Assembly (NCBI GenBank): GCA_013399855.1
Contig: VXAY01005020.1
Coordinates: forward strand, 1 to 64,000
Origin: Oxyruncus cristatus
Lineage: Eukaryota > Chordata > Aves > Passeriformes > Cotingidae
Length of the DNA: 64,000 nucleotides
Reading direction: 5' to 3'
Shown here: piece by piece, positions 13,517 through 26,600 of the stretch
How positions within the stretch are numbered: position 1 is the first letter of the stretch
Layout of the letters: each line of letters starts with the position of its first letter
Translations under genes and position numbers: made by a program
The notes under the pieces: generated by a model
Databases searched by the model: none
Told to the model about the DNA's origin: nothing
Seen by the model: the letters and a program-made list of their open reading frames with translations, nothing else

Positions 13517-14636
13517 GTCTTGTGGAAGCTACAAGACTGAAGAAGCTGTTCTTTTTTCCAGAAAGAGTACCAAAGATATCTTTATATACACTGTTCAAAC
13601 AACCAAAGCTGTGGGAAGAGGAGGGGGAGTACCAGCAGAATAAGAGATTCCAGAGGTTTGACTGAACATTAGTTTGAGGGAGGAAGAAACTTTAGCCCAT
13701 GTAGGTGAGTTCAAAGCAGCAGCTGACATTGTCCAGGCTGTTTAAACAGGCCTGTGGTGCTTTAAGGAATTTTCTGAAATTCTGATGAGAGGTCTTTTTT
13801 GCACCTCAAATCTAAGATATCAGTGACAAAAAATAGGTGGATTTGGAGTATTTTAAAGCTGAAGAAACAGTTCCTGCTCTGTGGTCTATAGATAGCCGTG
13901 TATTCCCAAATGCCTTGGTGAAAGTCCTTTGAGAGGTTGCTATTGAAATATGATGCTGTCTTTCCTTGTCTTCGACTGCAAAAATGGATCACTGGACCTG
14001 TAAAATACATGAAAATCTTTCCTGATACTACAATTCTGTTGGAGGTCAACATGAATGTAACCTGATGTTAGCTGGTCATTAGTGGGAAGGGAAGTCACCT
14101 GATGTGACTTGAAGCAATCTCTGCACTAAGGTAGTGTTAGGACTCTAACAACTTGTCGTGAGGTATCATTCCAAGGAAAAGGAAAATGTCAGGATAAACA
14201 TTTTTGAGGTGGGTGGCCTATTTTTTGCCTTTTTTTTTTTTTTTCCTTCTGTCCTTATAATCACATGAAACAACCAGGCAATCTTTTTGATAAGCATCAA
14301 ATCATATCTTAGTCTTCTTTCTTGAGATACCTCCATGCTAGAGATGGGGAAAGAGGCTTTAAAACTTTACCTCCAAACTGTATGAAGGGCTTATGCATAG
14401 GAAGACCTAATATACGGCATCAATTAGCCAGTAATACAGAGTTTGAGCCTAATGCGTGTGCATATACGTCATGACAGGCCGTTGTATCATAGCTGATTCA
14501 TGTGGGGAAGAATAGGAAGGCAACTATTCAACAGATTATTCTGCCTGGGTTTAGAACTCCTGGATATGCTGATTTAAAGCTCACATACAATGATATAAAC
14601 CTATAAATTTCTTCTCTACAGTCACTGGCTTAAAAA
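13517..14636. other. non-coding interval
   Basis: No gene is seen. A 15-base T tract lies at 14230-14244. Confidence 0.4.
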
Positions 14637-14745
14637 ACCACGGAATCAAAGAATCACGGAATCATTTAGGTTGCAAAAGACCTCTGAGTCCCACCTTTGA
14701 CTGAACACACCTTGTCAACTAGACCTTAACCTTCATTATCACTTG
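14637..14745 (-). mobile_element. CR1 LINE tail, third type, reverse
   Basis: On the plus strand this starts with a tandem gaatcaaagaatcacggaatc block followed by 'catttaggttgcaaaagacc' and 'cttgtcaactagaccttaac'. This is the reverse complement of the CR1 3' tail class that reads 'ggaaaagacctctgag' in place of 'ggaagggaccttaaag'. Homology fades after about 14745. Confidence 0.8.
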
Positions 14746-17700
14746 CCTGAGTCTCGAGTTCCAGAGCCTCATACCTATTCCATAAGGGCACCTGCGGAGA
14801 TGAGAGAGGTCGGGAGGGGATTCTCCACCTCCTTAAGCAGGGACTTGTTTCCATTTCCCCCAACTGCCTCACTGGCTGACTGCTCGGAATAAGAAAACAT
14901 TCACCTGGTCAAAGTGTTTAGGCCACAAGCAACAGTTTATTCTGAAGTGGACTGGAAGAGAAACTTTCATGACTGATTGTGCCATTTTAGTAAATACCAT
15001 GGAAAACTTCAATGGTGACGGTTTTTTTCTTCCCCCCTGCCCCCCCACCAAAGAATCAAGAAATTTCCACCCATATTTAGTAAAAACCTACCTCAATATG
15101 AACTATCAAGAAAATTTGGAATGAAATATTTGTGAAACAGTAAATTCACCTGATGTACTAATAGGAGTGTGCGTGTCTGTGCTTGTCTGTGTCTATGTGT
15201 ATAAAAGTCTTGTTCTGAACAGGGATATAGGGCTTGCTTTAAGGATAATATGTTTTCATTTTTCAGAGTGTGAAAACAATGAGATAAACACCTTTTGCAA
15301 TGTAAGCAGGCACTATGCATTTCCTTCCAACTTCACATGTGTTGCGTGTTTTAGCACTTTGTCCTGAAATATGCCATGCATTTACGAATACACAGAAAAA
15401 ATACAAATGCAAATCTGAAATTTTCTAATATTAAGTAGGCCCTTATTTTATATATATATGAACATAATATAAAAAATATAATGTCATTAGGGTTCGTATA
15501 CTATACTGTACTGTAATACAATACAGAGACATTATAATTTCTATCTGCCAAACAGTAACAATTTTCACAGTTAAAACTTCAGTAGTAATATATTTACTCT
15601 AAGATATTTGGCAATAAAGAAGGGGCACTGTTGTTTAACATTTCTGGTATGCTATCATGTCTTTCAGCATTTTTTTTCTCTTAAGTGCATAATGTTTTGA
15701 TTAGCTATCCAATATTTCCTGACTATATCTGTTTATTCTTTCTTATTTATTTTCTTTGTCCATCATGCACAAGTAGCCTTGGTCTGTTTCATTTTGCCTT
15801 TTTTTTTTTTTCCTCCTGCATCAAGCAGAATCTTTGCAGATATTGTGTCACAAGTGGAACTAGTAAAACTTTCTTGCTCTGAGAACGTTCAGTTCCTAAG
15901 CCACTAATTTAGGTGTGGGACTATTTCTGGAACTGTTATGAGCCTCTGTGCTGAAGAACCTCTCATTCCGTGAGTGCAAAGGCACTAACACTTTTATACA
16001 AATGGTCTGTGCTCAGATGTTTTCCACACATTTGGTGAGTTGGTTTTATTGGAATTCTTCTAAAAAATACAGATTAAGTTTGCATGTTGATTTTGACATC
16101 CAGTTTTCAAATGGAGTAAACGAGAAATATACAAAAATGCTTTATTTTTATATCTCACTCAAGTATGTATATTTTCTATTTCTTCAAGCCTCTAGGTAGG
16201 GTAAATGTTGGAGGAGTCGGTACATTTTTCTAGCACTTGAAGTCATTTAAAGGGAAAGAACAGTGTGAAAAGGGCTCGAGTCTGTGAAACAGCATACACT
16301 ACTTTTTTCATTTGTTCATTTGGGGTTTTTTTGGTTGTTTTTTTTTTTTTCTCCAGGACTGAAGCAGAAGAACACAATTTTAGACTACTGACCACTGGAA
16401 AGCAAATACCCCAGAGCACAGGGGCAGATCACTGAGCAGACACTCTCTCTAATACAGTGAGAAGAGAGAGAGGAGGAAAAGAGGTAAAAATTGCAGGTAG
16501 AGTGTTCCTACAGAAACAGATTTTTTTTCTGCTGTGAAATTCTTTTTTCCGTCGAAGGCTTTTTATCACTCTCCTCCTACTCTTACATGCATCAGAAAGG
16601 AAGCAGCCTAGAATTCATCCAGCAAAAAAGTACAAGCAGTCCTTGGACAATATTTCACCTTGCTTAGGTTAGGACTTACCTGAAAAATGAGATTCTCAGG
16701 AAAAAAACCCCCAAACTTGTTCTTTCTTTAAGGTTTTGTATAATATAAGGTAAGGGACAGGGATACAGTAGTGTCGGTAAAATAGCTGAACAGCCCAACC
16801 GCCTCCAAGTTCTTGTCTGTGAGCGCTTGATATCTGGACCATATTCTCTATATCTTGGCTTTCCACATGTTAAATGAGGATTTAATGACTGTGAAAGGTG
16901 TTAGGCTGACAGTCCAAGAAATAGGGAAATAACCACAAATAGTGCACGCATCACACCCTTCATAAAAATATCACAGCACACTGTAAAATTAAATTAGACT
17001 CCTTGTTTTGCCCACAGATCAAATACACCACAAGGCAGAGGAATGCAGGGGATTTTTTTCTCCACTACCCTGCAAAAGACCTTCAACATAACTCACAAGA
17101 CTTCCTCAAAGGTGTGTGGCTAATCCCATTTGGTCCCTAGTCCTCTTTAATAAACCTGAAAAAAATTATGTGTGGTCATAGCTAGTACAAGTTAAGCTGA
17201 TGTTTTCTGTGGTGTAAACATCTAATGGGAATTGGTTTGTACCAGTTTTTCCTCTCTTAGCTGAGGAATCATGCAAATGGCAGTACAAAGCATGTGTGAG
17301 TCACAGGCTGATGCATTTGAATGAGAGATCTGAAGAGAGAAAAGACACCACAGTGGACAACCAGTAACTTAATCTGAAGAATCACAGTCAGTTTGGCTCT
17401 GAGGAAACTGATTAGGCAGTTATAATGTTCTCCAGAGTTTCAGACATAGGAGAACACTAACATTCGCCATAAAATGCCTTTTTTTTTTGTTAGTTTTCTA
17501 GAGGAACAATTAAAATATAATACACTTCGGTTTACACTGAAAAACAGAAAAGCCACTGGTCATTAGGATAAACAGTTAGGATTAAAAAAATGAAACAATC
17601 ATTTTTCAGAGACTGTCACTATGGGGAAGGAGTTGGCTGCTGCCTAGAAACTGCCTATAATAAAATGTTTATGCTAATAAAACATTTACACTCCTATTTT

Positions 17701-17917
17701 TGTTCGTAGACTTTAAATAGATTTTTGTGTCTGGTATACTCTGGCAATACCCTTGTAAGGAGGTAAAGAAGGTAAGAACCTTAAAGCACACTGTGGTCTA
17801 ACTCTAACCAGGGACTTTGCACACTAATATCCTTGCCAATTCCCAGCCAGCATCTCACCCACCTTTTCTCGGAACAAGGTTTTATATCCTCAAATTCCTT
17901 GGACTGCAATCAGTCAG
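14746..17917. other. gene-free AT-rich interval
   Basis: Nothing gene-like is visible. It contains a TG-rich stretch at about 15167-15205, an AT-only stretch around 15445-15480, and T tracts at 15799-15811 and 16338-16350. A small imperfect inverted repeat lies at 17663-17687 (aaatgttt / aaacattt with a 9-base loop). Confidence 0.4.
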
Positions 17918-18137
17918 ACCACAGATTGAGGCAGGGTGGTTGGGTGCTGGAACAGGCTCCCCAGGGTAGTGGTCTACAGCACCAAACCTGACAGAGTTCA
18001 TGAAGTGTTAGAACAACACTCTCAGGCACCTGGTAGGATTTTTGGGGCTGTTCTGTGGAGGGCCAGGAGCTGGACTCAGTGATCCCTGTGGGTCCTTTCC
18101 AAATCAGGATATTCTCTGGTTCTACAATTCTACGAAT
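17918..18137 (+). mobile_element. CR1 LINE 3' fragment
   Basis: A forward fragment begins at 'gaggcagggtggttgggtgc' and includes 'ggaacaggctccccagggta', 'agggccaggagctggactca' and a terminal 'ttctacaattctacgaatc'. It is the same subfamily as the 8.6-kb copy, truncated further. Confidence 0.9.
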
Positions 18138-18652
18138 CTCCTTCCTGCCCTCAGGAGAGGACTTTGAGACAGTGCTTTGCACTCATTCCTCTGTTCTTTT
18201 TTTTGCTAGACCCAGATACATCAGACCCAGGTGTACCAAACTTTCACCAATGGCTGACTGAGATTAGTTTCTGTGTTTAATCTGTGAAGACTCTCATCAA
18301 TCTAAATAAAATTAAAGTGATGTTCTTTTGCAGGAAGAAGTCTTCTCGATGCCTGTTTGGTTGACTGACATGTGACGGCAGATATCTGGCTTCAGTTGTT
18401 GTCCAAAAGGTGTGTTGATGCTGTCATCAGTGAGTCTAAAAATGAAATACTGGTTAAGGTGAAGGTTTGCTCATTCACTTAGAACAGCCAAATTAATACT
18501 AAATATACATCACTGAACAAAGGTACTCTCTTTTTGTGATTGAGATAGAGTTTGTGACACTGCTGATTTATACAAGTTTGTGTCTTCATTGCCTTTTTTA
18601 TTAGACTACCTCATGCAATCATGGCCTCAGAGTTCCTGCTAATGAACACGAA

Positions 18653-18689
18653 TATTACTCTTTTAAATCAGTATTACTCTTTTAAATCA
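18653..18689 (+). repeat. 19-bp-period tandem duplication
   Basis: Two perfect copies of tattactcttttaaatca are separated by one G. Confidence 0.9.
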
Positions 18690-18708
18690 ATAAAAGAGGA
18701 CACATTCT

Positions 18709-18724
18709 GGGGGGGGGTGGGGGG
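18709..18724 (+). repeat. G9-T-G6 run
   Basis: Fifteen G with a single interrupting T. It could form a G-quadruplex with very short loops, and it is also the kind of tract where length is often miscalled. Confidence 0.85.
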
Positions 18725-18971
18725 AAAGGAAAGCAAAACACAAAGTTTTCTCTGACCAAATATTAAAGGTTTGATTGAAAAGAAAAGCTTCAGCTTTCAT
18801 TTTATTAGGAATCTTTGTCATTTTTTCCCAACTTCTTTTCACTGGGAGAAAGGGGGAAGAAACTAGGAGGAAGAAAGGGAAAAAATAAGGAAGGAAACAA
18901 CAAAAATATTTTTTTTAATCCAACAGGATGTATATTATTTAGCTGTAGAAATAACATAAAATAAGAGAATA

Positions 18972-19408
18972 CATAGGATTGATTGGGTTGGAAGGGACCT
19001 TAAACTCATCTAGTTCTGACCCCCTGCCATGGGAGGGAAAGCTTCCACTTGACCAGGTTGTTCCAAGATCCATCCAATGTGGCCTTGAACACTTCCAGGG
19101 GTGGAGCACCCACAGCTTCTCTGAGCAACCTGTGCCAGGGCCTCACCTCACTCACAGGTAAGAATTTCTTTCTAATATTCTAATTTCTAATTTCTTTTCT
19201 AATTTCTTTCTAATAATCTAAAACTACTCTCTTTCAGCTTGAAGCCATTCTCCCTTGTCCAGTCACTCCAAGCCCTTATAAATAGTTTCTCTTCATCTTT
19301 CCAGCAGGTTCATTTCAGGTACTGGAAGCCTCCAGTTAGATCACCCCAAAGCCTTCTCTTCTCCCGGCTAACCAATCCCAATTCTTTTAACCTTTCCTTG
19401 CAGGAGAG
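18972..19408 (-). mobile_element. CR1 LINE 3' fragment with internal repeat expansion
   Basis: This is a reverse-strand CR1 of the 'ggaagggaccttaaa' tail class. The plus strand passes through 'gccatgggagggaaagcttc', 'ggccttgaacacttccaggg' and 'cagcttctctgagcaacctg', then the ORF2-derived 'agatcaccccaaagccttct'. Between about 19161 and 19220 the expected single aagaatttctttctaatat segment is expanded into several TTTCTAAT-like copies. The element is dead and 5'-truncated. Confidence 0.92.
19161..19220 (+). repeat. TTTCTAAT minisatellite inside CR1
   Basis: Imperfect tandem copies of a TTTCTAAT-like motif replace a segment that occurs once in the other CR1 copies of this window. This indicates post-insertion slippage. 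Confidence 0.8.
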
Positions 19409-22400
19409 GCGAAAAGAAAGACAAGCACATTAAAATTGTACAGACAGATTAAAAAAAAAAAAAAAAGGGGAAATGTTTTGGTTAGTTCTACATAAAGTTT
19501 TTTGGTGTGATTTAAGGGTACAAAATAGTTATCAGAATAACTTATCTAGACAGTATCAAAGGTACATATGCCTGCACTGAAAGTAGCAAAGTGAGTGTGT
19601 TGACTGTGTACTTTCCAAGTAACCAACCTAGAGGGACAACTGTGTTGTCAAGTGCAGGATCTTGTCAATACAATGGCAGCTACTCACATGCAATTATTAA
19701 ATCAACATGTTCATACAGTTCTGTCTTATTGCCTCTTATCTAATTGACACAGCAATTGGGCAAGATGCAGATGATGATTATAAAATATGGAATCTATTTT
19801 GTCATGGCTTATGAGATGCGGAATGGCCTGTTTAATCTGGTTGTTACCCAATGAACTAAATTTTTGTGAAATCCACCCAAGATTCAAATGGCTTTTTCAC
19901 ATGAGCTCAGAATTACTTTACTGTTGCAAGCAGGCAACCTAATTCCCAGGGAAGGGAGTGGTCTGAAAGGCAACATGGAAACAAGCCTTTCCCTTTTGGG
20001 GAGCCAGTGGTCATATTCTCCTAATAAAAAAAGTACCCTGCAGTTGTGGTGGAAAAGACATTTATTAAGAGAAAGCTGCTTAAGTAAGAAAGCACAAGAA
20101 GTGTTGTTCAGCATGTATTTTGATTTGGAAATTTCATACTAGCTTAGCATAAACCAAAGGACAAGAGCTCTCTTTTTACTTCATGGAAAATGTTTACCAT
20201 TAACAAGGCAGCTACATCAACTGTGCTGTTGTGTGTCAGCACAGAGTTTCCATTCCAGCAAGCAGTTGTCTGAGCACAGCTAAACACATCTAAAGGTAGA
20301 TAACAAGACCAGAGATACAGCTGGAGATCTGTATTTCCAGGTGTCAGTCTTCTGGGCAAAATTTTAACTTGCTTGCGAAACACCACTGATGTGAGAGGGA
20401 TAGCTAGTGTGCTTGAAATTAAAACATGCATAGGAAACGTTGGTTCAACTAAGGCTAAAAGGATGTCAAAATCAAGGGAATAGAGAAGGAAGGAATCTCA
20501 TTTTGATTATAGTGAATATTATACAAGAAATACAAACTACTGAATGAAAGTGTTACTGTTGATGTGTTCCCAGTCAGATTCAGTCATAAGGAAACACATG
20601 ATATTTTCCCACCAAAGGTTTGTAATTAATCAATATTAAAAGAAAAAAGTAGGTGGGAAATAATAATAAAAAAAAGCTCATCTGTAAATTCACTGGTCGC
20701 TCTCCTATTGTTACATTAGGTAGCTTTGTTGAAACTGAAGTAAAGAATTGTGTGTTTAAGAGCATTTAAATTTAGCAGGCTTTAATGTGAGAAAGGAAAT
20801 AGATAAAATATTCCAAGGCAGGAAATGCTGAGCTTCTAGGAGGTTGTAAGGAGTAGAAAATTAATGGGACCTTGGTCACAAAGATTATGTTATTTGTGAA
20901 AAGCTCTTTCTCCTGGCAAAAGAGGAAGGTAAAAATACCTAGCACAGGTCAAACAGAGGAGCTAAAAAACCCAGTACAGATCCTTGCTTTTTTATTTTAA
21001 ATAAATCACATTAATGATTTTTTTTCAGCTATGGATATGGTACTTTCTCTTTTCCCCATTTTTCTTTCTTAGATTTGTAGGATTAATTTAAAGTAAATGC
21101 TAAAATATTTTGCTACACTAGAGCTACACATGGTAGTACTTTTAGCAAATTATTGAGGGAAAAACAAAGAAGTTTCCAAGACAAGGCTTGAGCAATCCCA
21201 GTAAAGGCAGAGTACATTGCTGGAAAGCTAAAAGCTTAAATTTTTTAAGCGTAAGGACTCATAAAGGAAGAGCATCAGTGATAAGGAATTCAGTTCCTTT
21301 GTGAATTAATGTTAATAATTACAAGTAGAGCCAATATACAATGGCCTGGTGGAATTTGTCAGGTTTTGCAAGCAGGCTGTCCTATCAGAACATGCAAACT
21401 GCTTATGAAGATTAACACCACCTATTTATCACAAGTAGCTGAACTATAAATCAGATAGCATAGAAGGGAACTATAACAAAGTTTCCAGAACCGAGTTATA
21501 TTTTGGAGAAAATCCACTGTCCAGTCCCAGAAGTAGAAACTCGCTTTAGCAGGTCAGTAGTTGATACATATGTGTTTAGCCCCTTTCAGAATAAGATGTT
21601 TTTCCTTCCTACCTTTATAACTGCAATTAAAAAAAATGCCATCAAAACAGCCATTATTTATTAAAGCAATACATTGACATGGTCCATAAAGGAGAAGGTG
21701 CCTTGTTGTGTTTCTTGGTTGGTGTTTTCAGGGTTGTTTTCCCAAGCATTGACTTCAGTGAACATGTCCCAGGCCACACGGACAGTGAGGTGGGTCAGTT
21801 CAGTCTCTGTACTTTCTGGCCTATGAAAACACAAATGGCTTAAAAAACAACTGCCCATGTTAGAAAACGGTATTTTTCAAGGGAAGCCTAGAAGGTTAAT
21901 AAGCAAAGCTTTCACTGCCTGTGAGTTGGACCAAACACTGGCTGTGGATAAGGAAATTCTCCTTTGCCCCAGAGCCAGGTCATGTTGCTGGGCCAGACTG
22001 GATGTTTCTCCTCCCTTCAGCTGCTGTGTCAGTAGAGCCTGGAATGGTGATGAGCTTCCAGGGGGGATGGATCATTTCCCATCCCTGCTGTCCTCTCAGA
22101 GGGGAGGAGGCGTTCTCTGCTCCGCGCTTCCCAGCTTTGCATAGGACAGAGCTGAACAGGTTGGCAGAAGAGCAATTTACTACTTAATGTTCCTTTCGAA
22201 ACTTTTTGTCTTTGCCTGCATATAAAAGCTGTCCAAAAAAATATGTTCATACATCACTTCACAATTAATTAAAAAAATCTGGGTTTACTGATCTTAATCT
22301 GGGTTTGGAGAACATTGAAAACACATAATTTACAGTGGGTTTGCAGTATGGAGATAGGTAGCAGAGGAAGTACCAAACACTTATTTCTCTCCATTTTCTG

Positions 22401-22496
22401 GAAGTCTTTGGAAAGTGGGTAGTAGGCCCTGGAGTCAGAAGTTAATGTTACTACACAAACCCATTTTCTTGTAGGCCATGCTCAGCAGGATAGTTT
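19409..22496. other. gene-free interval
   Basis: No recognisable gene or transposon. An A tract lies at about 19451-19466. A mildly GC-richer stretch at 21900-22160 carries overlapping open frames on both strands (up to 95 codons) with no recognised domain. Confidence 0.4.
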
Positions 22497-22656
22497 CACA
22501 GAAATCATAGATGGCATGGCCTGGGTTGGAAGGGACCTTAAAGCTCACTTAGTTCCACCCCCCCTGCCCTGGGCAAGGACATCTTCCACTAGAGCAGGTT
22601 TCTAAGAGCTCCATCCAACCTGGTCTCGAACACTTCCAGGGAAGGAGCATCCACAC
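22497..22656 (-). mobile_element. CR1 LINE 3' fragment
   Basis: The plus strand shows 'cacagaaatcatagatggca', 'gggttggaagggaccttaaa', 'gccctgggcaaggacatctt' and 'gaacacttccagggaaggag', then homology stops abruptly. This is a reverse CR1, 5'-truncated to about 160 bases. Confidence 0.9.
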
Positions 22657-23411
22657 CAAAATACCCCCTCTCACTTTATTTCTCTCACCCCTCATGAATT
22701 ACATGTTGGAACCTGAGACAGGGATCAGAAATGAAGCTATAACACATAAAATATCACAAAGTTGTGTGAGTATGACCCTAGAGATTGAAGTTATAGTAAA
22801 CGGCAAATTATGAACAAACTTACAACAGGGAAAAAGAAAAGCAGATTTCCTTTGATGTGCTGAATGTTAAAATTTAATAGATTTTTGTACTGACAATCTT
22901 AAATGCAAATAAATTTCGTTTATAAATGAACAGGCTATCCATTATAATGTCTAATTTCTGTTATTGACCCATGGGTTTTTTCCCCATAAACCAGTTTGAT
23001 TCTTTCCCTTCTTTCCCCTATTTTAAGAAAGAAAAAATAATAATCCTTCCTTAGCTCAATAACACTGAGCTTTTCCTTGGCCCTTGTAAGTTAGAGTGAG
23101 CTATAGTGAATGCCTGCTGTGAAATGATGAAAGAGGTGGCACTGGTGTGGATTGCATACTGCACCTGTGTGTGAGTGTCTAATGGTTAAGCAGCCACATG
23201 ATTCTGCTGGTAAACTGTGGACAAGAACAAATTTGTCTCCAGACAAGGACCTGAAAGCATTATTTCCCAACATACTCTTACACATAGAAAAGGTACTTAC
23301 CTAAAACTTTTCTAGTTCGTCTGAAACACTCTGGAACAAGATAATCAAGAATTTTTATGTGCCTGTTATACCAAATGCTGATTGGGTAAGAAATTAATGT
23401 TGTTATTACTC
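22657..23411. other. non-coding interval
   Basis: No gene is seen. A perfect octamer (ATGCAAAT) at 22903-22910 sits in an AT-rich stretch; alone it is not evidence of an enhancer. Confidence 0.4.
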
Positions 23412-23668
23412 ACACACTGAATCCCAGAATGGGTCAGGTTGGGAGTGACCACATTGGGTCATCAGGTTCAACCTTCCTGCTCAGGCAGAGTGCATGGCAC
23501 AGGATTGTGTCCAGGTGGTTCTGGACTATCTTCAGTGAGGGAGACTCCACACCCTCTCTGGGTGATCTGTTCAGTCACATGGACAGTAAAGAAGTTCTGT
23601 CTCATGTTCAGATGGAACTTCCTGTGCATCAGTTTCTGCCCATTGACTCTTGACCTGCAGTCTCACCA
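23412..23668 (-). mobile_element. CR1 LINE fragment, divergent subfamily
   Basis: The plus strand reads 'agaatgggtcaggttgggag', 'catggcacaggattgtgtcc', 'agtgagggagactccacacc', then 'acttcctgtgcatcagtttc' and 'tgcccattgactcttgacct'. This matches the reverse complement of a CR1 subfamily distinct from its neighbours. The two overlapping plus-strand frames here are only read-through of the repeat. Confidence 0.88.
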
Positions 23669-26600
23669 CAAAAGATTCTGTAAGGGGGATGCCTATACAG
23701 CAAACCAGGCATTAGAAAATATAACAGGTATGGTTTACTTAACCTGCTTTCTCTATGGCATTAAACCCCTAATGTTTGTGTTTTGAACAGGTGACTCCAG
23801 CACTGCCACAGTGAGGCAGCTCAGCTTCCAAGGCCTCAGGGCAGTGAGTGAAAAGGACATCATAAAACATGAACATTTGTAGTACAGCTTTGATGTTACA
23901 GCAGCAAAGGCTGTTGAATTGTTCTACTTTCCCTTTTGCACCAAGGTCTCACAAAACTGCTTTGAACACATGCTCTGCATCTGTCAGCCATGAGACAATG
24001 TGTGGAGACAAGGCTTAGGCGAGGAGACATCTACAGCAGAACCCCCTTTTTCCCAATTAGCAGAACCCTTATTTGAAAATCTGCGTGCTTCAAAATAGAA
24101 ATTACAGGTTGTAGATGCTGCTGAACGATTTGGGAGGTCTGGCTCCAGGGGTGCCAGTGGACCCTAAAGTCACTACAGCTGCTACCGTTCAGCTAATAAA
24201 AACATTCTCTCTTGTTTCTTTCCTGTGGCTACTGGAGAGGCCACAGCTTAGGCACTGAGCTGTGTGTGCAGGCACTACAGGGGACAGAAAGGCCTGTCCT
24301 ATTGTGGTGGACTTGTCAGTATGTGGATGCACAAGCTGTGACACGTGTAGGTCTGGCTTTAGTGGGAGGATTGGAAGTGAGCGCAGTGGGCATCCCAAAC
24401 ACTGGCTTAAGTTTCACAGTCACTACAGCTCATATGGACATTCTGAGTAAATTATCTTCCACAACTCCAAGATGCCTCAGTGGTGTCCAAGGACATGCAT
24501 AAGCTTTTCCTAAGTATTTAAAGATTATCAGATGGGCATGGAGAAAGGATTTGGACCACTGGAATGCATCTCCTTGATCTGTTAAACTCTGTGGTATGCC
24601 AGCTGTGAAGGACTTGTTTAACCAGATCCTCATTATTTTATTGACTGCAAGGAGGAGAAAAATTTTCCTTAATACCACCAGGAGTTAATTAGCAGGACCT
24701 AAATCACTACTTTCCACAAGAAAGTGCTGCCTGGTTCCTGTCTCCAACTGCACACAACTCTGCACCTCACCCAGCCTCACCAGTAATTCATGTTTTGTTT
24801 CTGGAAATATTCTGTGTTTCATATAGAGTGCAGTAAAAGTAAACAACAGTTTAGTGGGAAGATATGTTGGAGCATCCAGAAAACAGATGTCTCTGGGTAC
24901 CACATTAAATGATAGACAGTGAGGGATTTAAAAGGTCTAAATATTGTTTTTTGGTTACATCAGTGTCCTGCATGGAAGAGTTCAGTGGCTGCAGCATCAC
25001 CCGCTCTGTGACTGCTATACCACGAAATAGAATTATTACCATTTCCATCAGTGATTAGTTTTTTGTCATAACAACTGCACTGTCTTTACAAGTAGAGATG
25101 GATGTCTGTCAGACACACTGTGTGTGCCTCAGTATCTCAGAGAGAACTGTTTGAGAGAAAGCTGAAGCTTTTTACAACCAGCTTTAACCTCAGAATAGTT
25201 GTACCTTGCTCACAAAATGGTTGTCTTCCTTAGGACCTTGCATTTTCCTATTCTGCTTGTCTCCTTCCTTGTCCTATTCTCTTCCTTAACTGGAATAGTT
25301 CAGTCCCTCTGACAGAATCTCTTTGCTAAAAGTGCTCCTCAGGATTTTCACACAGAGCTGCATCCCAGGAGAACTACATATTTTGGTCATACTTATTATC
25401 CCATCCACTCCCTCTGAGAGGGCTGAGTGCCCACAGGCAGGGGCTGTGCCGTGGGTGGTGAAAAGCCCTTGCAAGGGTGGACAGAGGTACCGCAGCAGAG
25501 GAGCTGCAAAGGCTGAAGAGCAACTTCCAAGTTTTATATTTGGAGGTTTATAATTAAATATTAATAAAGTGGCTGGACTGGAAAGTAGAAGAAAGAAAAT
25601 GCTATTTGCTGGTGCTCTCCAGTGAAGCTGAGAACACTGAAATCACAGCATATGTTTTCTCTCTTCTTAAAGACTGTAGATTATTACAGGCAGACTTTAT
25701 TGTGGTCTATAATTTTGGTTTTCTACTTCTGACTATGCCAAACAGCATCTTTTGTTTTGTTCAAATAGCAATCAAGAATGGTATGTTATCAAGCCACAGT
25801 GCTGTGACCTTTGGATTTAAAGTGAATATTCTAGTTACTTGGAGCCAACACATATATTAAATTCTAAAGCTGGAAGAAGGGTGAAAAACAGAGGACATGT
25901 TTTTTAAGATATCTTGCAACCCTGAAGCTCAGCTTTTCATTTCTCTTCAAGATTTATTGATTTTGGTTCATGACTACAGATTTTACAGGGATGTTATACA
26001 AAGGGCATTCCATCTATTTTGGTCAGCAGCCAGACGGTTAAATTTCCAAACAGCTATCTGGGACTGGAAGAACACATGGATTCAACATGTCTTAAAATAA
26101 TAGAAAAAAATTACTTTAATCTTGTTTCTTCCAGTATAGGTATGGTATAAATAAACAATTAAAATATTTTTGATTTTTGCATACATGGGAAAGAAAGAGG
26201 TAGACTGTGAATAAAGTTACTGAAAGAGAATAGTACATCTTACCTTCAGGACAATTGAATGCTTATGTATAGTAATTAATTTCCTTCCTAGAAGAATGCT
26301 TAACAATGTTGGAAAACTTTCACACAAGTTTTTTTTTAATAAACAAAAAAAGCCAAGCCCCACTATGAAACAAATCTTTGATTCTTCAGCACGCTGTAAC
26401 TTTCCATCCTCTCTGCTTTTTTCAGTCTCTTTCTTTATTGCAATAAAGGGAAAAAGTATCATCCACATTTCTTTGTCTCCCAAAATACAATTATTGATTT
26501 CACTGCCTCAGGTGAATAATAGAAATCTCATTAGTTTAGGTATATGACATTCTTTTATTTTCCTCCTTGGAAGCAAAATATCTGAGAAATACTACTTGCA

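Larger units (their letters stand above)
18138..18971. other. non-coding interval
   Basis: No gene is seen. It contains a 19-bp-period tandem duplication and a G-rich run, both listed separately. Confidence 0.45.

Noticed and set aside
13341..13665. Phe/Val/Cys-rich plus frames resembling a membrane protein
   Set aside because: They are produced by the T/TTTG-rich tract; there is no real hydrophobic domain evidence.
17663..17687. Inverted repeat as transposon terminus or microRNA hairpin
   Set aside because: The stem is only 8 bp with AT-only loop flanks, which is too weak for either.
23429..23786. 74- and 115-codon plus frames
   Set aside because: They are antisense read-through of a CR1 fragment.
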